From an uncultured Pseudomonadales bacterium (lineage in GTDB: Bacteria > Pseudomonadota > Gammaproteobacteria > Pseudomonadales > Azotimanducaceae), in assembly GCA_938017975.1 (NCBI GenBank), contig CALIKQ010000036.1:1-50169 (forward strand): a stretch of 50,169 nt of DNA. The letters are read 5' to 3'. This document shows positions 9,402 to 17,186 of the stretch, piece after piece. The notes under the pieces are model-generated. The model was not told where the DNA came from. It was given only the letters and a program-made list of their open reading frames with translations, and ran no database searches. Every line of letters starts with the position of its first letter. The first letter of the stretch is position 1. The position numbers and the translations under genes were made by a program.

Positions 9402-11147
9402 ATGTTTGACACAGTTATTCGTGGGGTTCAGATCGTAGACGGAAACGGTGGGTCTCCTTATGCAGGCGATATCGCCATAAAGGATGGCGTGATAGAAGCT
9501 GTCGGCACCGTTGAAGGCCGTGGCTATGAGGAAATCCAGGCTGAGGGCGCTTTTGCCACACCTGGCTGGATTGATGTCCACACCCATTACGATGGCCAAG
9601 TGAGCTGGGACGATACGCTTGACCCTTCGTTCAGCCATGGTGTCACCAGTGTGGTGATGGGGAATTGCGGCGTGGGCTTTGCACCGGCCCCTCCTGGAGG
9701 CGAGCAGCGGCTGATTGAGTTAATGGAAGGCGTTGAAGACATCCCTGGAACTGCATTGTATGAAGGAATTGAATGGGGCCGTTGGGAGACCTTCCCTGAA
9801 TACTTGGATTACCTTGATTCAAGACACTACTCGCTGAATATTGCGGCCCAGGTGCCGCATAGTGCGTTGCGGAGTTACGTCATGGGTGACCGAGCGCTGC
9901 GTCATGAAGATGCGACTGCTGAGGACCTTGCGGTTATGGCAAAGATTGTGGAGGAGGCGATGACCGCCGGAGCCGTCGGCTTTTCAACTTCGAGAACGGT
10001 AGGACATCGCAGTGTTATTGGTGAAACAATCCCTGGCACTTTTGCCGAGCGTGAGGAGCTTCTTGCGCTGGCTGGCGCCATGAAAGCAGCCGATAAAGGT
10101 GTTTTTCAGGCGGTGCCCGCCGGAGTCGTCGGAGATCTTGCGGGCCCTGAGCAGCACAGCACCGAAGAAGAGGTTGCTCTATTTGCGGATATCGCTGAAG
10201 CCAGCGGGCGTGCAGTGACGTTCACCCTCGCTCAAAATTTTAATCGTCCGGATCAGTGGCGCCATTGCCTCGATATCGTCGAGCAAGCGACCGACCGGGG
10301 CTTAACACTCATGCCTCAGATTGCGACCCGGCCGATTGGCTTTGTGACCAGTTTAAAGTCTTATCACATGTTTCAGCGTCGGCGGACCTATTTGGAATTG
10401 CTTGATCTACCCTTTTCGGAGCGACTGTCCATGCTCAAGCGACCGGATATCAAGGCGCGAATACTCGCGGACGAAGATGTAAAACCGGAACTGGCAGGTT
10501 CCATGGAAAACATTTATGGCCTACTAGGGATGGCCGCTTCGAGCATGTTTCCTTTATCTGTTCCGATGAACTACGAACCTGAACCTGGCGGCACGCTCGG
10601 CAACTTAGCAGAGAAGGCGGGAATGCCGATTGACAGCTTTGTATATGACTTTCTGCTCGCAGAGGAGGGTAACAACTTTGCGATTTCATTGGGTGCAAAC
10701 TTTGTGTCCGGTAATTTTGATGTGATCCACGACATGCTTTTGCACCCCCAAACCACGATTGGGTTATCTGATGCTGGCGCGCACGTGAATTTGATTTTCG
10801 ACGCGGTGGGGCCGACTTACCAGTTGATGCATTGGGTGAGGGATCGAAGCCGAGGACCAAAATTACCGATCGAACTGATGGTTGCAAAACAGACCGCACG
10901 GAATGCCGATTTATTTGGTCTGAGGGATCGGGGACGTATTGCACCGGGTCAGATCGCTGATCTGAATGTACTTGATTTGGACCGATTGAGTCTTGGTGAA
11001 CTCAGAGTCGCGCATGATTTGCCGGCTGGAGGCGGTCGAATTTTGCAGTCAGCGACGGGCTATCTCAATACCTTTGTGAGGGGTGTGAAGACTCGAGCAC
11101 AAGATGAGGACACGGGGGCAAGGCCAGGTAGGCTCATTCGTGGCTAG
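9402..11147 (+). CDS. N-acyl-D-amino-acid deacylase family amidohydrolase
   Basis: Zinc amidohydrolase of the D-aminoacylase type, which cleaves an amide bond in N-acylated D-amino acids or related compounds. Seen: a start beta-sandwich (FDTVIRGVQIVDG), the metal motif HTH at residues 60-62 in DVHTHYDGQ, the metal-bridging Cys in MGNCGVGFAP, the late GLSDAGAHV motif with the catalytic Asp, and the return of the C-terminal sandwich (GQIADLNVLD). At 581 aa it is typical for the family. GAGGAGAGG gives a strong ribosome site before ATG 9402. The gap before it (9118-9401) holds no supported gene. In vivo many such proteins act on unknown cyclic or acylated amides. Confidence 0.9.
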   Translation: MFDTVIRGVQIVDGNGGSPYAGDIAIKDGVIEAVGTVEGRGYEEIQAEGAFATPGWIDVHTHYDGQVSWDDTLDPSFSHGVTSVVMGNCGVGFAPAPPGGEQRLIELMEGVEDIPGTALYEGIEWGRWETFPEYLDYLDSRHYSLNIAAQVPHSALRSYVMGDRALRHEDATAEDLAVMAKIVEEAMTAGAVGFSTSRTVGHRSVIGETIPGTFAEREELLALAGAMKAADKGVFQAVPAGVVGDLAGPEQHSTEEEVALFADIAEASGRAVTFTLAQNFNRPDQWRHCLDIVEQATDRGLTLMPQIATRPIGFVTSLKSYHMFQRRRTYLELLDLPFSERLSMLKRPDIKARILADEDVKPELAGSMENIYGLLGMAASSMFPLSVPMNYEPEPGGTLGNLAEKAGMPIDSFVYDFLLAEEGNNFAISLGANFVSGNFDVIHDMLLHPQTTIGLSDAGAHVNLIFDAVGPTYQLMHWVRDRSRGPKLPIELMVAKQTARNADLFGLRDRGRIAPGQIADLNVLDLDRLSLGELRVAHDLPAGGGRILQSATGYLNTFVRGVKTRAQDEDTGARPGRLIRG

Positions 11148-11163
11148 TCGATGCTTCGACGGG

Positions 11164-12618
11164 ATGCATCAAATCTACATTCTTAAAAAGTGGTTCTTCG
11201 CCCATTGTTTGATGGTTGTGCTGCTTGCGGGACTGCCGGCGGGCGCAGATTGGCGAGAGGATCGTCGCCAGTCAATTCTGCATGGGGTCCAAGCGGTGTT
11301 GATGTGTAATGGGCTCTTCACCAGCCATCGAAGCCTTGATGCGATTTTTGCGCAAGAGCTCGCGTTCTTAAGGCCGCCGAGGTTTGAGCTGCCGCTGGGC
11401 ACGGCTGCCGGTGGCGCTTATCGAATTGATCCGGTGCAAAAAGCCGTCACAGTAGGCATCACGGCGCCAGAAGCGGCGGTCACTGCAGTGTTCAGAGAGG
11501 GGTTCGGGTGTATTGTTTTGCCGCCGGGTCTCTTGCCGACCGGTGACTTACTCGCGAGTCTGCCGATTGATCCATCCCCACCGGTGCCCCTGTTACTTTC
11601 AGATAAGACGTGGCCTTTTGGCGATCAAATGAAAATTGCGGCGGCGGAGAGAGTTAATGTCCAGGCTTTAGAGGCTGCGGGTGACTGGGCCTTCAACCGA
11701 GGAAACCCTGAACAGGTCACAACGAGCCTATTGATCACCAGCCAAGATGCAATGATTTACGAGCGCTATGCGCCAGGATTTGATGCGCAGACTCGGCAGC
11801 GAACCTGGTCTGTAGCGAAAAGTATCGCAGCAACCTTGATTGGTCAGCGGGTGCAATCTGGACATCTCGCCCTCGATATGCCGCTCGATGTTGATTATTT
11901 GCCAGAACTCAAAAATTCGGAGGCTGACCCGAGACGATCAATCACCCTGCGCCACGTCCTTAACATGAGCAGCGGATTAGATCCGGTGGATAACAAAGGC
12001 ATGGAATATCAAAACGGCAGTGGTCTCGTTTATTGGGCCGGTGATAGTGCTGAGCGCGCAGCGCTAGGACGAGGGCTGGTACGAACGCCGGGTAAGGTTT
12101 GGGACTATGAAAATTATGAAACCTTGTTGGCGGTGCTGGCCTTCAAGCGAACGTTTGAGAGCGAAGAGAAATATCTCGCTTTTCCTAGACAAGCGCTGCT
12201 TGAGCCGCTCGGCATGAACCACACGGTGATCGGCGTTGATCGATTCGGGGACTATATTTTGAGTTCTCAGGTCTATAGCTCAGCGAGGGACTTGGCACGC
12301 TTTGGGCTGCTTCATTTGGGTGGCGGGCTTTGGGGCGACCGGCGCTTAGTTTCTGAAGATTGGATTGAGTTTGTGCGATCACCGGCGCCGGCTGCCAATA
12401 ATCCAAAGCAGCTCAATGGCGGACACTGGTGGCTTGTCCCCAATGACCGCGATGACGTACCAAAAGATGCCTATTGCGCCGCTGGACATCGGGGTCAGTT
12501 TGTCATTGTCCTGCCGTCTCAAGGCCTGGTCATTGTTCGCCGAGGACTGGATTTTGGGGGGCAAGGTTTTGACCATTGGGATCTAACGCGAAAAGTCCTC
12601 AAAGCCTTTGAAGCATAG
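11164..12618 (+). CDS. Secreted serine hydrolase, class C beta-lactamase fold
   Basis: SxxK serine hydrolase acting on an ester or amide. Counting from ATG 11164 (484 aa): a signal peptide MHQIYILKKWFFAHCLMVV and a following LLAGLPAGA cleavage region, the nucleophile motif Ser216-Val-Ala-Lys219, the Tyr-containing YEN motif near 320, and HRG near 440 in the place of KTG. The open frame could start at 11104 inside the amidohydrolase gene, but the signal peptide begins at 11164, so I use that. The layout recalls 6-aminohexanoate-oligomer hydrolases and EstB-type esterases rather than true beta-lactamases. An extracytoplasmic hydrolase next to an amidohydrolase suggests amide or ester breakdown. 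Confidence 0.85.
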   Translation: MHQIYILKKWFFAHCLMVVLLAGLPAGADWREDRRQSILHGVQAVLMCNGLFTSHRSLDAIFAQELAFLRPPRFELPLGTAAGGAYRIDPVQKAVTVGITAPEAAVTAVFREGFGCIVLPPGLLPTGDLLASLPIDPSPPVPLLLSDKTWPFGDQMKIAAAERVNVQALEAAGDWAFNRGNPEQVTTSLLITSQDAMIYERYAPGFDAQTRQRTWSVAKSIAATLIGQRVQSGHLALDMPLDVDYLPELKNSEADPRRSITLRHVLNMSSGLDPVDNKGMEYQNGSGLVYWAGDSAERAALGRGLVRTPGKVWDYENYETLLAVLAFKRTFESEEKYLAFPRQALLEPLGMNHTVIGVDRFGDYILSSQVYSSARDLARFGLLHLGGGLWGDRRLVSEDWIEFVRSPAPAANNPKQLNGGHWWLVPNDRDDVPKDAYCAAGHRGQFVIVLPSQGLVIVRRGLDFGGQGFDHWDLTRKVLKAFEA

Positions 12619-12708
12619 ACGCTTTGGCTGATCCGAGCCTGCAACCTTGAGGCACAACAGCTCTTAGAGGCTCAACCAGAGTGGCCGCCAAGAGACGCCT
12701 CTGAGAAC

Positions 12709-13569
12709 TCAATTTGCCCAATTAAACGCGCTGAAATCAGGGTTGGTTCCATCGACCATATGCTGGGCTCGATCGAGAATTCTCGGATTAAAATGTTCGT
12801 GGGTCTGAAGATAAAGTTGCTTGTGTCGAATGCCTTTAAACACCACCTCGGCAACCGCGCTGGGGGCCATCCCTTGCGCCATAATTGCTTGAAATTGCGC
12901 CCGCATGGCCTGTTGCTGCTCGGTCAGGGGCGTAGATTCGGCATCGGTTAAACTGGCTGGACGGTTGCGAGCGCTCGATCCAATTTTGGTGTTAATGATG
13001 CCGGGGCACAGCACTGAACAGCCCAGTTTTGAATCAGCATCCGCAAGGTCGCGATAGAGATGCTCTGTTAATGCCACAACGCCATGTTTGGTGACCGAAT
13101 AAGGCGCATTAGTAACGCCACCGATAAGGCCTGCAACCGATGCGGTATTTACAATATGACCCGGTTCGCCGTGCGCCAGCATGTGCGGCACGAATAAGCG
13201 CTGACCATGAATGACGCTCATCAGATTAACGCCAAGTACCCAGGCCCAGTCCTTCTCCGTGCCCGACCAAGCATTGCCTGCACCGCCGACGCCGGCGTTG
13301 TTAAACAGCAGATGGACCCGATCAAAATGTGACAGCGTGGCTTCTTTCAGCCGCTCAAGCTCTGCGATTACGCTGACATCTACGACTTCCGCCTCTATTG
13401 GATTATTAAACTGCTCTTGGAACGTCGCCTTGGTTGCAGCGAGCGCTTCAGACTCAACGTCCGCCAACATGACCTTCATGCCTTCCTCAAGGCATTTTTG
13501 GGCCAAGGCTTGGCCAATCCCGCTGGCTGCACCAGTAATCACGGCAACTTTATTTTCGAAAATTTCCAT
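12709..13569 (-). CDS. SDR family oxidoreductase
   Basis: Classical SDR using NAD(P). Seen: TGAASGIG near residue 13, NNAGVGG near 90, a Ser in NTASVAG and the catalytic YSVTK near 163. The frame opens at 13602, but MEIFENKVAVITG at ATG 13569 is the normal SDR start and has AGAGAG upstream; this gives 286 aa. It is divergent from the P450 gene across a 340-base gap and convergent with the serine hydrolase. SDRs of this length next to P450s often oxidise the hydroxyl a P450 has made; that pairing is inference. Confidence 0.9.
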   Translation of the reverse strand: MEIFENKVAVITGAASGIGQALAQKCLEEGMKVMLADVESEALAATKATFQEQFNNPIEAEVVDVSVIAELERLKEATLSHFDRVHLLFNNAGVGGAGNAWSGTEKDWAWVLGVNLMSVIHGQRLFVPHMLAHGEPGHIVNTASVAGLIGGVTNAPYSVTKHGVVALTEHLYRDLADADSKLGCSVLCPGIINTKIGSSARNRPASLTDAESTPLTEQQQAMRAQFQAIMAQGMAPSAVAEVVFKGIRHKQLYLQTHEHFNPRILDRAQHMVDGTNPDFSAFNWAN

Positions 13570-13909
13570 AAGGCTCTCTTTTGAAGTCAAATTTCTAGGC
13601 AAACCGCACCTTGTTGCGGCTGGTTGAATTATCTCAAACTTGGATCATCATCCCTCAGAGCCATCGAGTTCTCAAGGGTGCTTAAGTGAGCTGCAATGAT
13701 TGGAATGATTGACCCAAATGATGGGCGCCCCAGACGCAGAACGAGCCGTCCGTTAGGGGGGTTGTACCCTCCGAGGGGACAATACGACATTGTGGAGAAC
13801 GGGACATTGTTTAGAAAACAGTCAAGCATGCTTGGAATTAAATCTAAAAAAAGCTACTTTACCGGTGATGCGTTCATTGAAGCGCTACGGTTAATCCACG
13901 GGAGGAAGT
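13570..13909. promoter_or_regulatory. Divergent control region, SDR versus P450
   Basis: This 340-base gap must hold both promoters. It contains GACATTGT twice (13786-13793 and 13803-13810), an ACAAT/ATTGT inverted pair at 13779-13793, and a perfect 12-base palindrome CAAGCATGCTTG at 13823-13834. Such clustered dyads are typical of operators for TetR- or LysR-type regulators, but no regulator gene sits beside it. Open frames across it have no recognisable domain. Confidence 0.4.
13823..13834. promoter_or_regulatory. Perfect 12-base palindrome, candidate operator
   Basis: CAAGCATGCTTG is its own reverse complement. It sits 76 bases before the P450 start and just after the repeated GACATTGT words. 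Operator function is inferred from symmetry and position only. Confidence 0.3.
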
Positions 13910-15196
13910 GTGAGCAGTAATGATTCCAGCGTATTAGAGGCGGCAACGCAGTGTCCGATGCATGAGCTTAACCCAATGCTGCCCGAGTTGTTACGGCAGC
14001 CCTGGGGAATGAATCGCCGACTTCGTGATGAAGCACCGATCTTTCAGGATCCAAACTCGGGGATATTTTTTGTTTCTCGGTATGATGATGTTGTCAAAAT
14101 GGCGATGGATCCTGGCACTTTCTCAAGCAAGATGTTGCAGTCGACTCGGGCGATGTCAGGATCCAGTGATCCCGAATTACTGGAAATCTTGGCCGGTGGC
14201 TATCCGCAGGTTGCGACCATGTTGACCCAGGATCCCCCTTTGCAGCGGCGGTATCGTAAGTTTGTCGATGGTGCTTTCTCCCCAGCGAGTCTAAGGGCGC
14301 TAGAACCATTTATTGAATCAACCGCGCATGCTTTGATTGATGGCTTTATCGACCGGGGGCAGTGTGAATTCCTATCAGAATTTGGCGTGCCGCTGCCCTT
14401 GCGCGTGATTGTTTCCCAATTGGGCGCACCAATGGAAGACTTGCATTTGTTTCGGAAATGGACTGAAGCATTTATAGGTAATTTGAGTCAGCAGTTGGAT
14501 CGTGATGGGATTTTGGCAGCTGCCAGAGACATGGTTGAGTTTCAACACTACTTTGTTGAACGCATGGCCGAACGCCGAGCAGCCCCACAAGACGATATTC
14601 TCTCGAAGGTTGTCAATGCCAGTATCGATGGTGAACAACCTTTGGGGGTCGATGAGTGCCTCTCAATGATTTCTCAAATTCTAGTCGCAGGCAATGAAAC
14701 AACCTCAGCCTCCATCACCGAGGGCATTTGGCTGTTGATCGAAAACCCTGAGGAATACGAGCGACTAAAAAAAGACCCCTCGCCTGAGATGATTTCTAAT
14801 TTTGTCGAAGAAGTGCTTCGGATATCGAGCCCCTCTTCGAACATGTTTCGGCGTGCGGTAAAAGAGGTCGAGTGGCATGGTGTAACCATTCCCAAAGATG
14901 CAATTTTGTTTGCGCGTTTTGCCTCGGCCAATCACGACGAGCGCCGTTTCCCAGATCCCTTACGGTTTGATTTAACGCGAACCAATCTGAAAGAACAGAT
15001 AGCCTTTGGAAAGGGTGTTCATCATTGCTTAGGAGCGGCCTTGAGCCGTCGCGAAATGAATATTGGTTTCCGAGTAATTTTTGAACGGTTGGAGAACTTT
15101 AGACTCGCTCCTGCGGCGTCGCCACCAAGCTTTGCAGCCAATGCAATGTTGCATGGCCTCAGTGGTCTGGATGTCAGTTTTGATCGGGTGGCGTAA
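13910..15196 (+). CDS. Cytochrome P450
   Basis: Soluble bacterial P450 monooxygenase. Seen: the I-helix oxygen-binding AGNETT at 260-265, the ExxR pair Glu301-Arg304 in EEVLRISSP, and the heme-binding loop FGKGVHHCLG with the thiolate Cys373. At 428 aa it is complete. The start is GTG 13910 with GGAGG at 13901. The overall look is that of CYP families acting on terpenoids, steroids or alkyl chains, but the substrate is unknown. No ferredoxin or ferredoxin reductase is adjacent, so its electron donors must be encoded elsewhere. The next gene overlaps its end. Confidence 0.95.
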   Translation: MSSNDSSVLEAATQCPMHELNPMLPELLRQPWGMNRRLRDEAPIFQDPNSGIFFVSRYDDVVKMAMDPGTFSSKMLQSTRAMSGSSDPELLEILAGGYPQVATMLTQDPPLQRRYRKFVDGAFSPASLRALEPFIESTAHALIDGFIDRGQCEFLSEFGVPLPLRVIVSQLGAPMEDLHLFRKWTEAFIGNLSQQLDRDGILAAARDMVEFQHYFVERMAERRAAPQDDILSKVVNASIDGEQPLGVDECLSMISQILVAGNETTSASITEGIWLLIENPEEYERLKKDPSPEMISNFVEEVLRISSPSSNMFRRAVKEVEWHGVTIPKDAILFARFASANHDERRFPDPLRFDLTRTNLKEQIAFGKGVHHCLGAALSRREMNIGFRVIFERLENFRLAPAASPPSFAANAMLHGLSGLDVSFDRVA

Positions 15197-15806
15197 CGCG
15201 TGGCTGATTTGGGTTTTAGTCTTTGCTGCCGGAACCACTGTTGCGGAAGATGATTTAGAAGTTCCAGAGGAGATCAAGATGTGTAATCAAGGCATGATGC
15301 ATGCGGTGGCGAGACAAGAAATCGAATACCTTCGACGCGAATATGCCAAGGCGACCGACATGATTGGACTCGGTACCTCGGATGCGATTGCAGAGGGAAG
15401 ATCGGTTTATAGACGAATTTTTACCGAAGATGTTGAGTTTTCCGTTTCTGGTTCAGGAACCCAGCCATTAGCGGCCACCGGACCCGATGGCTGGGTAGAT
15501 GTTGTGCTTGGCGCCTTAGGCCCGATTGGGCCTACTCAGCACCTGATTGGCACTCAGCTGGTAGAGTTTGACGTCCTGAAATGGAATGATCAGTGCGCTG
15601 TAATCGACGGCGCTGCTCGGATGCAAAGTTATGTCCAAGCATGGCATGATCAAAGCGACCGTGAAGTGTGGTTGTTTCTTGGCACGTATTTCGATGAAGT
15701 GGTTTATGGAAGTGATACGGGCTGGCAGATTAAAGCCATGGAACTTCGCCGGGTCACCGGAGAGAATCGTCCTTCTGGAGAGGCTGTCGCTACGGTCCCG
15801 CTTTAG
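15171..15806 (+). CDS. Exported NTF2-like (SnoaL-type) protein
   Basis: Small cone-fold protein of the NTF2/SnoaL type, a fold used by isomerases, dehydratases and binding proteins. The frame is open from 15081, but ATG 15171 gives a signal peptide (MSVLIGWRNAWLIWVLVFAA, then GTTVAED). The result is 211 aa and overlaps the P450 end by 26 bases, which implies coupling. After the signal come an alpha-helix with YLRREYAKATD, then strands such as HLIGTQLVEFDV and REVWLFLGTYFDEVV. No catalytic dyad can be assigned with certainty. The ribosome site is weak, so the exact start is uncertain. Confidence 0.7.
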   Translation: MSVLIGWRNAWLIWVLVFAAGTTVAEDDLEVPEEIKMCNQGMMHAVARQEIEYLRREYAKATDMIGLGTSDAIAEGRSVYRRIFTEDVEFSVSGSGTQPLAATGPDGWVDVVLGALGPIGPTQHLIGTQLVEFDVLKWNDQCAVIDGAARMQSYVQAWHDQSDREVWLFLGTYFDEVVYGSDTGWQIKAMELRRVTGENRPSGEAVATVPL

Positions 15807-15886
15807 TAGAGCTGCCGAGGGATGGCTTGCCCAGTATCATCAGGCTTCATTTAGCCCTGGAAGCCCGAGGCGGGGCAAAGGCTGGG

Positions 15887-16327
15887 TCAGTCGCCCCTGG
15901 GTTGACCCGTTGATTGATCAGACTCGTCTGCTGCCTCTTGATGCAGGCGCCACGATAGATAGTGTTCGATTTCAGTTTTGAGTTGGCGGTAGATGAAGGT
16001 AATGACTGCAACGTCATCGATATAACCCCATCCTAAGAGAAAGTCTGGAATGCTGTCGAGTGGCATTAAAAAGTACAGAATCCCGGCGATAATCATCACG
16101 GGTGTCTTAGTTTCGTAGTCTTTGTAGGCCCCGCTTGCGATATCGCGAGCCCAAGTAATGAGCAACGTAAGTTGCTCTTTAATGTCCTTTAATCGCTGGT
16201 TCTGTGTCTTCGCTAATTTGTTTTGAGCGTCTTGCAGCTCTCCGGAAAGCGCTTTCGGATGCTTCAGTAGTTTCTCAGCCCGTTTCGTCAGGGCCTTGAT
16301 GCGCGTTTCAGAGCGGTCTGCTGTCAT
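15887..16327 (-). CDS. DUF1232 (YkvA-type) membrane protein
   Basis: Function unknown. The hallmark is the DUF1232 core near residues 80-110: a hydrophobic helix, then PLDSIPDFLLGWGYIDD, which in this family is P-x-D-x-IPD followed by a G-x-x-DD. Before it lies a long charged helical N-terminus rich in Lys and Gln, probably coiled coil. At 146 aa it is normal. It overlaps the glutathione transferase gene by 4 bases (ATGA), so both are translated from one message. Confidence 0.85.
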   Translation of the reverse strand: MTADRSETRIKALTKRAEKLLKHPKALSGELQDAQNKLAKTQNQRLKDIKEQLTLLITWARDIASGAYKDYETKTPVMIIAGILYFLMPLDSIPDFLLGWGYIDDVAVITFIYRQLKTEIEHYLSWRLHQEAADESDQSTGQPRGD

Positions 16328-16968
16328 AGCGGCTGCAAATCGGATGTTTGGACGAAAGGCGCTATGCTGGGGCGCTGAGACTGTGTCTTAAACCAAGCCA
16401 TGAGATTGGTGTGATGCGCCGCGGGAGCCAAGTTGACCAACCTGATCCCAAAATCGATTGCGACCCAAAGCGAAATATCTGCCATGCTGAAGGCCTCCCC
16501 AGCGACAAAAGCACTTTCCGTCAATTCGCGATCGAGACGCTTATAAAATGCGTGGGTGGCTAGATCACTGTGCTTTTTTGCCAAAGGGTTTTGTTCAAAT
16601 CGCCCGAGGCGCGCAACGATTGGGCCGTTCACCCAGGATGTGCCGATCTGACTCCAAAGCCCGAGCTCGATGTGGCGATTTCGCATTGCGATGTGGCCTA
16701 TTTCAAGGGCTGTGCAACCAAACAGCGAGGGCTTTGGCTGGAGCGCCTCCAGATAACGGCAAATCGCCGTTGATTCACTCAAGAACTCGCCATCGTCCGT
16801 TTCAAGCACCGGGATTTTGCCTTGACTATTTTTCTGAAGGAAAGCCTTTGATTGATGCTCGCCCGAGGAGAGGTCCACGGTCACGAGCTCGAAGTCGATG
16901 GCTTTTTCTGCCAAAAAGATTTCGACCTTCCGGGGGTTGGGGGCTCCTGCATAACCAAACAACTTCAC
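16324..16968 (-). CDS. Glutathione S-transferase family protein
   Basis: Cytosolic GST. Seen: the N-terminal thioredoxin-like domain starting MKLFGYAGAPNPRKVEIFL, the cis-Pro site GKIPVLE near 52, the glutathione gamma-glutamyl-binding ESTAICRYLE near 64, then an all-helical C-terminal domain with the N-capping motif FSMADISLW. At 214 aa it is complete. The start is GTG 16968, 6 bases after AAGGAT. Detoxification of electrophiles or an isomerase role in aromatic breakdown are both possible. Confidence 0.9.
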   Translation of the reverse strand: MKLFGYAGAPNPRKVEIFLAEKAIDFELVTVDLSSGEHQSKAFLQKNSQGKIPVLETDDGEFLSESTAICRYLEALQPKPSLFGCTALEIGHIAMRNRHIELGLWSQIGTSWVNGPIVARLGRFEQNPLAKKHSDLATHAFYKRLDRELTESAFVAGEAFSMADISLWVAIDFGIRLVNLAPAAHHTNLMAWFKTQSQRPSIAPFVQTSDLQPL

Positions 16969-17186
16969 ACATCGATCCTTACTGGCGGTGACGCCATAAT
17001 ACTAGAGTAACCAGGTCAACAGTGATATGGCTATAGGAGATTGATCAAGACCAAGGATGAAAACTGAAATCGGAAGTGCTCGTGTGGGCTGACGCCGCTC
17101 GCAGGAATGTGATCAACGGGATTGCCTAGAGTGCGCTGGATCTAGGGTCGCCCGTGTTGTGGTTGCTTCGTGTTAGGATGCCGCGC

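Noticed and set aside
12665-12702. Imperfect AGAGGC/GCCTCT inverted repeat between convergent genes
   Set aside because: The loop is about 26 bases and no T tract follows, so it is not a credible terminator.
13696-13920. Plus frame in the SDR/P450 gap
   Set aside because: Runs into the P450 start in another frame, no domain, and the region is better explained as a control region.
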